Assembly (NCBI GenBank): GCA_002409725.1
Contig: DHOI01000031.1
Coordinates: 782 to 15,890, forward strand
Source: Christensenella sp. UBA5394
GTDB taxonomy: Bacteria > Bacillota > Clostridia > Christensenellales > CAG-138
Direction of reading: 5' to 3'
DNA length: 15,109 nt
Every line of letters begins with the position of its first letter. Within the stretch, counting starts at the first letter, position 1. The translations under genes were made by a program, and so were the position numbers. Below the pieces are notes generated by a model. It was not told the DNA's origin. It worked only from the letters and a program-made list of their open reading frames with translations, and did not search any database. This document shows positions 7,327 through 12,800 of the stretch, piece by piece.

Positions 7327-8691
7327 TCATGCTTGGAACACGGCTTCGCGGATGATCTCACCTACAGTAGGGTGCGGGAAAATGATTTCTTTGATCTCAT
7401 CCAGGGTCATTTCCATCTCGATGAAGGTACCCACGGCCACGATGAATTCGCTGGCGTAGTTGCAAAGGGCCTGCGCGCCCAAGATGGTGTTGCGCCGGTT
7501 ATCCAGCACCAGCTTGAAAATGCCGTTGCCGCCCTCGTTTTCGGCCACATAGCGGCCGGAATACTGCATGGGCAGCTTCACAACCCGCGCGTCTAGGCGC
7601 TTGGCCTTGGCGGTAGCCTCGGTTTCCCCCACGGAGGCAAGTTCGGGGTTGGTATAGACCACGCCGGGGATGGCATGGTAGCGCATGGTATCCCGCTTGC
7701 CGAGCATGGTGTTCACGGCCACCTCGGCCTCGCGGTAGGCGGTGTGGGCCAGCATGGAGCGGCCATTCACATCCCCGGCCGCGTAGACCTCGGGCTGATT
7801 GGTGCGAAGGCGGCTATCCGTTACGATGGCCCCCCGCTCGGTCAGCACGCCGATGGCTTCGAGGCCGATCCCCGCCGTGTTGGCCCTGCGGCCGATGGAG
7901 AGCAGCACCTTATCCGCCGCGATCTGTGCAGCCTGGCCATCCTTTTCATAGCAGACGGTTCCGGCTTTAAGCTCGGTCACCTTGGCGGAGAGGATGAATT
8001 CCACGCCCTTCTTCTCATAATTCTTTTGCAATATGGTCACCAGCTCCGGGTCGTTCTCCCCGGCGATATGATCCAGCATTTCCACCACCGTCACCTTGGT
8101 GCCGATGGAATTGAAGTAAGCCGCCATCTCCAGGCCAATCACCCCGCCGCCGATCACGGTGAGGCGTTCGGGCTGTTCCTTCAGTGCCAGGATTTCCCGG
8201 TTGGTCAGCACGAAGCCCGCTGTGAGGCCCACTTGAAGGCCGGGGATTGGTGGCACGGCGGCCGAGGAGCCGGTGGCGATCAGCAAACGCTTCGCGGTGT
8301 AAGTTTCTCCGCCCGCTTCCACGGTATAGCCCTCTGCGCTGCGGCCGGTGATGCGGCCCCGGGCCTTTACGGTTTCCACGCCGTTGGCCTTGAGCGCAGC
8401 CTGTACGCCCGCCACCAGCGTGCGCACGACCTTATCCTTGCGGGCGATCACCTTGGCGTGGTCGATGGTCAGCCCCTCGGCCTTCACGCCGTATTTTTCG
8501 CCGTGGGCCGCACCGTCGTAAAGCTTGGCGCTGTAGAGCAATGTTTTTGTAGGCACGCAGCCCTCGTTGAGGCAAACGCCGCCAAAAGCCCGCTCTTCGA
8601 TACAGAGGACTTTCATCCCAGCGTGGCCTGCCCGCTCGCTCGCGAGGTACCCGGCCGGGCCGCCGCCCAGCACGATCAAATCATATACCAT
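7327..8691 (-). CDS. lpdA: Dihydrolipoamide dehydrogenase (E3)
   Basis: A 454-residue FAD enzyme of usual family length that reoxidises the dihydrolipoyl group of E2 and reduces NAD+. The FAD-binding GGGPAG lies at residues 9-14. The redox disulfide pair is Cys40 and Cys45 in GGVCLNEGCVPTK. A second Rossmann motif for NAD (VIGGGVIGLE) occurs mid-protein, followed by the FAD-contacting AAGDV. The C-terminal catalytic pair is His440-Glu445 in HPTVGE, contributed across the dimer. All key residues are present. The ATG is preceded by AAGGAGGAGG (8697-8706), which directly abuts the E2 stop codon, so E2 and E3 are tightly coupled. It has no lipoyl domain of its own, unlike some acetoin-complex E3 proteins. 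Confidence 0.95.
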   Translation of the reverse strand: MVYDLIVLGGGPAGYLASERAGHAGMKVLCIEERAFGGVCLNEGCVPTKTLLYSAKLYDGAAHGEKYGVKAEGLTIDHAKVIARKDKVVRTLVAGVQAALKANGVETVKARGRITGRSAEGYTVEAGGETYTAKRLLIATGSSAAVPPIPGLQVGLTAGFVLTNREILALKEQPERLTVIGGGVIGLEMAAYFNSIGTKVTVVEMLDHIAGENDPELVTILQKNYEKKGVEFILSAKVTELKAGTVCYEKDGQAAQIAADKVLLSIGRRANTAGIGLEAIGVLTERGAIVTDSRLRTNQPEVYAAGDVNGRSMLAHTAYREAEVAVNTMLGKRDTMRYHAIPGVVYTNPELASVGETEATAKAKRLDARVVKLPMQYSGRYVAENEGGNGIFKLVLDNRRNTILGAQALCNYASEFIVAVGTFIEMEMTLDEIKEIIFPHPTVGEIIREAVFQA

Positions 8692-8706
8692 AGCCGCCTC
8701 CTCCTT

Positions 8707-10035
8707 TTAGCCGATAAGCAGCGCGTTGAAGTTTTCGAGGGCTGTACACAGCTCCTGCAAAAAGCGGGAGGCCGGCGCGCCGTCCAAAGCGCGGTGGTCG
8801 TAGGTGAGGGAAAGGCCCATGGCCGGGTAGGCGGTAAGCTGCCCCTCCACAGTGCGCACCCGCTCGGTGATGCAGTTTACGCCCAGAATACCCGCTTGCG
8901 GCGGGTTGATCACCGGCGTGAAATGCTCCACGCCCAGCGCGCCCAGATTACTGACGGTAAAGGACGCGCCCTGCAATAAATCGGGATTAATAGAACCATC
9001 CTGGCAGGCCGCTGCCAATGCCTTGGCCTCGGTAGAAATCTGCGAAAGGCTCTTTTGATCCGCGTGGAAGAGGGTGGGTACCATCAGGCCGCGGGGGGTA
9101 TCCACAGCGACGCCCAAATTCACGCCCTTAAAGCGGCGGATTCGATCGTCCAAAAAGTGCGCGTTTAAATCCGGGTGCTTGGGCAGCACGCGGGAAACCG
9201 CAAAGAGCAGGATGTCGTTGAGGGTGATATTGGGGACGGCCATCTTCTCTCCGGCAGCCTTGAGCTGCTTGCGCAGGGCCAGGATATTCGTAGCATCGAA
9301 GGAGGAAGTATGTGTGAGCTGTGCCATGGTAGAAAGGCTTTGCTGCATGGATTTAGCGATGACCTTACGGATGTTGGTCAGCTTCACGTCCTCATATTCA
9401 GCCACAGCAGGAGCAGCCGGGGACGGAGCAATCGCTACCGCTACAGCGGCCGCGGGCGCAGCTTCAACAGCAGCCATAGCCTTATCCGCCTCGGTCAGTC
9501 TGCCGCCCAGGCCCGTGCCGGTGCGGCCATCCTTGGGCAGAACCAGCACATCGCGCTCGATGACGCGGCCATTGGGGCCGCTGGCCTGGGCCGCCGCCGG
9601 ATCTACCCGGAGCCGCTGTGCAGCCTGCCTGGCCCTGGGGGATATGCCCCGGGCGGCCGCCCCAGCGCTTAGGGGCGCTACCGTCGCGGGTACAGGTTCG
9701 GCCACCGGAACCGCCGCTGGTTCGCTAACCCCAGGAGCAGACGCAGTGCCCTCCGCAGGTATACTTCCCCGGGGCGCGAGGTGCGTGTAATCCTCGCCCG
9801 GCTCGCCGATCACGGCTACGGTTTCGAGGCAGGGCACATCGTCGTTCGCGCCGTAAAAAATGGCCAAGAGCGTGCCTGCCAGTTTGGCCGGTTCTTCAAA
9901 GACGGATTTATCCGTTTCGTAAGAAAAGAGCAGTTCGCCTTCCTCCACCCGATCGCCGACCTTTTTATACCATTCGCCAATGATGCAGCTTTCGACAGAT
10001 TGCCCTTGCCTGGGCATGATAACCACGGTTGCCAT
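8707..10035 (-). CDS. 2-oxoacid dehydrogenase E2, dihydrolipoamide acyltransferase
   Basis: A 442-residue core protein of the dehydrogenase complex. It has one N-terminal lipoyl domain (about 2-80) with the lipoylated Lys43 in ETDKS. An Ala/Pro-rich flexible linker leads to a peripheral-subunit-binding domain (GISPRARQA ... GPNGRVIERDV), then a second Ala-rich linker, then the catalytic acyltransferase domain (about 215-442). The active-site motif YDHRALDG (412-419, His414 and Asp418) is intact. It accepts the acyl group from E1 and transfers it to CoA. The ATG at 10035 has AGGAGG (10042-10047) six bases upstream. An in-frame ATG 13 codons earlier lies in the leader and adds nothing lipoyl-like. 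It is the first gene of the operon. The lipoyl domain opening (MPRQGQSVESC) resembles E2 proteins I associate with Firmicutes fused-E1 complexes. Acyl specificity cannot be read off. Confidence 0.93.
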   Translation of the reverse strand: MATVVIMPRQGQSVESCIIGEWYKKVGDRVEEGELLFSYETDKSVFEEPAKLAGTLLAIFYGANDDVPCLETVAVIGEPGEDYTHLAPRGSIPAEGTASAPGVSEPAAVPVAEPVPATVAPLSAGAAARGISPRARQAAQRLRVDPAAAQASGPNGRVIERDVLVLPKDGRTGTGLGGRLTEADKAMAAVEAAPAAAVAVAIAPSPAAPAVAEYEDVKLTNIRKVIAKSMQQSLSTMAQLTHTSSFDATNILALRKQLKAAGEKMAVPNITLNDILLFAVSRVLPKHPDLNAHFLDDRIRRFKGVNLGVAVDTPRGLMVPTLFHADQKSLSQISTEAKALAAACQDGSINPDLLQGASFTVSNLGALGVEHFTPVINPPQAGILGVNCITERVRTVEGQLTAYPAMGLSLTYDHRALDGAPASRFLQELCTALENFNALLIG

Positions 10036-10072
10036 AGCTATCCTCCTGTTGCCTCCCGATATGATGTTTAGC

Positions 10073-10099
10073 AATGTTATTTTGTTGTATTATAACATT
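10073..10099. promoter_or_regulatory. Candidate operator: 8-bp dyad over the dehydrogenase promoter -10
   Basis: AATGTTAT (10073-10080) and ATAACATT (10092-10099) form a perfect 8-bp inverted repeat with an 11-base spacer. It spans the -10 box and the inferred transcription start, where a bound repressor would block RNA polymerase. The centre-to-centre distance is 19 bp, close to two helical turns. No regulator gene is adjacent, and the motif does not match a consensus I can name. The transcript would carry only part of it, so an RNA-hairpin role is less likely. Confidence 0.5.
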
Positions 10100-10117
10100 T
10101 CTCTTTATGTAGGGCAA
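10089..10117 (-). promoter_or_regulatory. Promoter of the dehydrogenase operon
   Basis: On the minus strand, TTGCCC (10117-10112) and a perfect TATAAT (10094-10089) are separated by 17 bases. The sequence before the -10 is TGT, giving an extended -10 (TGnTATAAT). The inferred transcription start is near 10082, leaving a leader of about 46 nt before the E2 ATG. This is the strongest promoter match in the window. Confidence 0.8.
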
Positions 10118-10352
10118 GACCGCAGAGCGTAAAAGCAAGAATTTCTCCCCGCTTTTTGCGCCCGGCCGCGTCATGCGCCGCAATTAGGCAATCTTGGGGA
10201 GAACGGCCGGCCGCCAATTGTTTCCACTAGCTCCGGTATTTGCCGCCGGCTCTGGGTGGCAGGGCGCGAAAAGCGCCGGATATACGGCGTTTCTACCGTG
10301 GGCGGCACGAAATGACTATTTGTGGAAACGCGTTCTTTGTCGTATAGAAACC
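10118..10352. other. Non-coding divergent intergenic stretch
   Basis: This lies between the dehydrogenase promoter and the promoter of the envelope operon, and I see no convincing gene. It holds an 8-bp inverted pair TTCTCCCC/GGGGAGAA (10143-10150 and 10196-10203). There is also a short hairpin GGCGC-GAAAA-GCGCC (10263-10277) without a T-run. A CG-centred site TGGAAACGCGTTCT (10323-10336) contains the palindrome AACGCGTT. That site resembles a LacI/CcpA-family operator and lies 16 bp before the -35. Frames open across this stretch look like extensions of neighbouring non-coding frames rather than genes. Confidence 0.5.
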
Positions 10353-10381
10353 TTGTGTCATCAGGCAATACAGGATACAAT
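10353..10381 (+). promoter_or_regulatory. Promoter of the glycosidase/LCP-like operon
   Basis: TTGTGT (10353-10358) and TACAAT (10376-10381) are spaced by 17 bases. The inferred start is near 10388, giving a leader of about 60 nt. A short GC hairpin, CCGCC-TGTTGA-GGCGG (10406-10421), follows before the ribosome binding site GGAGGA (10441-10446). Confidence 0.65.
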
Positions 10382-10396
10382 ATTCTTAATTGTATC
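10374..10396. promoter_or_regulatory. Candidate operator: 8-bp dyad over the envelope-operon -10
   Basis: GATACAAT (10374-10381) and ATTGTATC (10389-10396) are perfect inverted repeats with a 7-base spacer. The left arm contains the whole -10 box and the right arm covers the inferred transcription start. The centre-to-centre distance is 15 bp. The position suggests repression. The motif differs from the dyad at the divergent dehydrogenase promoter, so two different regulators are likely. Confidence 0.5.
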
Positions 10397-10449
10397 TCCG
10401 CCGACCCGCCTGTTGAGGCGGCTTTCGCGCGGGCAGCAACGGAGGAAGC

Positions 10450-11556
10450 ATGGGTCGCCGCAGGTTCAAAAACGCAACGCTTTTGGTGATAACGGGTTTG
10501 TTAGCGCTCGTTGTTTTTGCTGTGGCTTATACCGATATCCTGCTGGGCCGAGTCTATCGGGAGCAGCAGAAAAACCTGCTTCTTTCCGCGCAGTCGACCC
10601 CTGTGCCCGTTTTGCGGGCCACGCCCTCGCTTGACCCCACGCCGACTTCGTCTCCTACCCGCACCTCCTTAGCGGGCGATATAGCCAATGTGCGTTTCCC
10701 CGATTATGATACGGGTGTGGGCGCCGACTACAGCTATCAAAGCGACGAATTGCGCATCGCTGTGACCAAAATCGAAGAAAAAGGCGTTGCCTATTATGTG
10801 GCGGATATCTGGATGCGCAACATCAATTGCTTCCGCACGGCCTTCTCCAGCGGCAAGTTCCGGGGCAAGCGACAGAGCGCGGAAACGATCGCCAAGGATA
10901 ACGACGCTATCCTCGCCGTGAATGGGGATTTCCTCAGCGGCCTGGTGATCCGCAACGGCGTCTTATACCGCAAGGCCAACCTGCGCGCCACCCCCACACC
11001 GGATCCGATAAGCGGCTATGTTCCTCTCACGGATGGTGCGTCCAGACCCGAGCGGGCCACCTGCGTATTGTATTTCGACGGGCGGATGGTCACGGAAGAA
11101 TACGATACCTTTCGCACCAAAACCGCCATGGAGAATGGCGCCTGGCAGGGCTGGCAGTTTGGCCCCACCCTCGTTCGGGGCGGCAAGGCCGCCGGGGACG
11201 TCAAGCCCCAGGGCCGCAACCCGCGCTGCATTTTAGGCTATTATGAGCCTGGGCATTATTGCCTCGTGATGATCGACGGGCGGCAAAAGGGTTATTCCAT
11301 TGGCATGAATTTTAAAGAGATGATCAACCTTTCCCTCAGCCTGGGGCTCACCGAAGCTTACAATCTCGATGGCGGCGGCAGCGCCATCATGGTGTTTAAC
11401 GGCGAGATCATTAACCAGCCTTCGGGCAAGGGTGAAGCGCGCAACCTCTCGGATATGGTGGTGATCGGCGAATACCTGGCGCCCGACCAGTTGTTCGCGC
11501 CCACGCCTTTACCCACGCGGGAGCCTACTCCATCGCCGGAGGGCAACGCAAGTTGA
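10450..11556 (+). CDS. Membrane-anchored phosphodiester glycosidase (NAGPA-domain) family protein
   Basis: A 368-residue protein with a basic N-terminus, one membrane helix (about 9-32), a Pro/Thr-rich stalk (about 50-72), then a NAGPA-type domain (about 100-345). A second Pro/Thr-rich tail runs from about 349 to the end. Conserved family features are AVNGDF (156-161) and NLDGGGSA (305-312), followed by an NQPSG segment. The topology puts the domain outside the membrane, with the stalk spanning part of the wall. Relatives cleave GlcNAc-1-phosphodiesters: the lysosomal uncovering enzyme, and bacterial enzymes acting on teichoic-acid-like or capsular phosphodiesters. By analogy this protein may trim or remodel phosphodiester-linked wall glycans, but the substrate is unknown. 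The start has GGAGGA at 10441-10446, a slightly short spacing. The downstream LCP-like gene overlaps it by four bases. Confidence 0.85.
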   Translation: MGRRRFKNATLLVITGLLALVVFAVAYTDILLGRVYREQQKNLLLSAQSTPVPVLRATPSLDPTPTSSPTRTSLAGDIANVRFPDYDTGVGADYSYQSDELRIAVTKIEEKGVAYYVADIWMRNINCFRTAFSSGKFRGKRQSAETIAKDNDAILAVNGDFLSGLVIRNGVLYRKANLRATPTPDPISGYVPLTDGASRPERATCVLYFDGRMVTEEYDTFRTKTAMENGAWQGWQFGPTLVRGGKAAGDVKPQGRNPRCILGYYEPGHYCLVMIDGRQKGYSIGMNFKEMINLSLSLGLTEAYNLDGGGSAIMVFNGEIINQPSGKGEARNLSDMVVIGEYLAPDQLFAPTPLPTREPTPSPEGNAS

Positions 11557-12521
11557 ACGAGAAGCACGACAAGCAACCAAACGAAAGCAAGGCTGAAGCC
11601 CTGCATCGCTGGCTCATCCGCGCCATCTGCTGCTTGGGCGTGGCTGCGCTGGCGGGGCTGGCCATCGGCGGTGTGCTGCTTTTCCGCATCGGCCAGATGT
11701 CCGGCTGGAGCTCCCCCTGGGAGCGCGACGGCCAGGTGGAGATCTACTCCCAGGAGCAGATCGATAAGTTCATCACCAGCGTACTCATCACCGTACAAAA
11801 CCAACCGCTGGGCCAGGCGAACGCGCAGGCGGATATGGTCTTCATCGCCTCCTTCAACGCCTTTGAGCAAAGGCTGAGCGTAGTCGCCCTGGCCGGCCAA
11901 ACGCTTGCAGAGGTAGAAGGATACGGCCAAAAAAGCCTGGCCGAAGCCTTCGCTCTGGGCGGCCCCGGCTTGCTGGTCAATACCATGAACAAAAACTTCG
12001 GCCTGGATCTGCAAAATTATGCCTCCACGGATACCCACTCGCTGGCCGCTATGATCGACCTATTGGGTGGCATCCAAGCGCAGCTGACGCACAGCGAGGC
12101 CGATTATATCAACGCCGCCTTGGGCGAGGGCGACCTGCGCGCAGGCCGGGCCACCCTGACCGGCACGCAAAGCATGGTGCATGCCATGGACAGCCTGAGC
12201 GGGCACAACCCTTTGGGCAACCTCGAACGCAGTCTGGCGCTGGTTCACTCCGCCATCTTCAACATGCGCAAAACAGCCACCAAGGAGGCCATGCTGCCGC
12301 TGCTAAGCCTGGTTTTCAGCAACATCCAGACCAACCTCGACCTGACCGCCCTGAACGACCTGGGCTATGAAATTCTCAAAGCCGAGGAGATCGAATACGC
12401 CAGCCTGATCCTGCCCGCCGAAGGCAGTTGGGAGGCCGCCGGGCCCAACGGCGAATATTTGCAGGCGGATGTTCCCGCCAATGCCGAATTGCTGCGGGAA
12501 ACGCTCTATGACGCGCGTTAG
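11553..12521 (+). CDS. LCP (LytR-CpsA-Psr)-like membrane protein, probably catalytically degenerate
   Basis: A 322-residue protein with one N-terminal membrane helix (about 21-45) and an extracellular domain. Family landmarks can be laid along it: ADMVFIASFN (93-102), GGPGLLVNTMN (136-146) and IDLLGGI (168-174). The catalytic and polyprenyl-phosphate-binding residues are mostly lost. The usual SIPRDT reads ALAGQT (112-117), and the two Arg of the ALAYARFR block fall on Met212 and Ser214. Arg226 may be the only one of the key Arg kept. Active LCP enzymes attach teichoic acids or capsule to peptidoglycan by a phosphodiester bond; this one may instead bind or regulate. The start is a TTG whose TTGA overlaps the stop of the glycosidase gene, with GGAGGG (11538-11543) nine bases upstream, so the two are translationally coupled. 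The reading frame is intact, so this is not a pseudogene. The LCP assignment comes from motif order and is moderately sure. Confidence 0.72.
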   Translation: MNEKHDKQPNESKAEALHRWLIRAICCLGVAALAGLAIGGVLLFRIGQMSGWSSPWERDGQVEIYSQEQIDKFITSVLITVQNQPLGQANAQADMVFIASFNAFEQRLSVVALAGQTLAEVEGYGQKSLAEAFALGGPGLLVNTMNKNFGLDLQNYASTDTHSLAAMIDLLGGIQAQLTHSEADYINAALGEGDLRAGRATLTGTQSMVHAMDSLSGHNPLGNLERSLALVHSAIFNMRKTATKEAMLPLLSLVFSNIQTNLDLTALNDLGYEILKAEEIEYASLILPAEGSWEAAGPNGEYLQADVPANAELLRETLYDAR

Positions 12522-12537
12522 GAATAGAAAACGATGT

Positions 12538-12579
12538 TATTGATTAAGGGCGGCAAAATAATGCCGCCCTTAATCAATA
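12538..12579 (+). terminator. Long perfect hairpin after the envelope operon, probable terminator
   Basis: A perfect 18-bp stem (12538-12555 with 12562-12579) with a six-base AAATAA loop begins 17 nt after the LCP-like stop. The GC core GGGCGGC/GCCGCCC is flanked at its foot by AT-rich pairs. The base after the stem is not a T-run (CGTGAAT). Termination would therefore rely on the core hairpin followed by TTAATCAAT, or the hairpin may serve as a transcript-end stabiliser. Confidence 0.6.
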
Positions 12580-12748
12580 CGTGAATCTACATCCTTTATG
12601 CCGTTTGCATATTTGATTCTTATAAAGCCTTGGCAACTTTACGTCCATCACGTTGCCGCCCCTTTGCTTTTTCCCCAACCTCCCACATTCCTGATTGCCA
12701 AACTTTTATCAACTCTTTGCATGTTTATAGAATCGTTAACGTTCACGG
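12580..12748. other. AT-rich leader region upstream of uxuB
   Basis: No gene is supported here. The base composition is clearly more AT-rich than the surrounding genes. TTTGCAT occurs at 12604-12610, 12716-12722 and 12756-12762, and TTGCAT also forms the -35 at 12749-12754. A frame that continues into the uxuB gene is open through this stretch, but its first ~50 residues do not resemble the dehydrogenase family. Confidence 0.45.
12734..12747. promoter_or_regulatory. Candidate LacI-type operator upstream of uxuB
   Basis: CGTTAACGTTCACG is a 14-bp palindrome with one mismatched pair, centred on CG inside AACGTT. It sits one base upstream of the -35 box. The central CG and size fit LacI-family operators, which often control sugar-acid genes in Firmicutes. 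The regulator is not in the window. A chance match is possible. Confidence 0.35.
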
Positions 12749-12777
12749 TTGCATTTTTGCATGGAATATGGTATATT
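12749..12777 (+). promoter_or_regulatory. Promoter of uxuB
   Basis: TTGCAT (12749-12754) and TATATT (12772-12777) are separated by 17 bases. The inferred start is near 12784, so the leader is only about 17 nt and consists mainly of the ribosome binding site. Confidence 0.7.
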
Positions 12778-12800
12778 TTAAACAACAGGAGGGGATGAGC

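Noticed and set aside
7675..8979. A 434-codon plus-strand open frame across the E3 and E2 genes
   Set aside because: It crosses two well-supported genes on the opposite strand and shows no domain. It is a GC-bias artefact.
11358..12038. A 226-codon minus-strand open frame across the glycosidase and LCP-like genes
   Set aside because: It spans two plus-strand genes with good starts and recognisable domains; nothing in its translation resembles a known family.
12630..12800. N-terminal extension of UxuB read from the upstream AT-rich region
   Set aside because: The stretch contains the promoter and ribosome binding site, and the added residues do not look like the dehydrogenase family.
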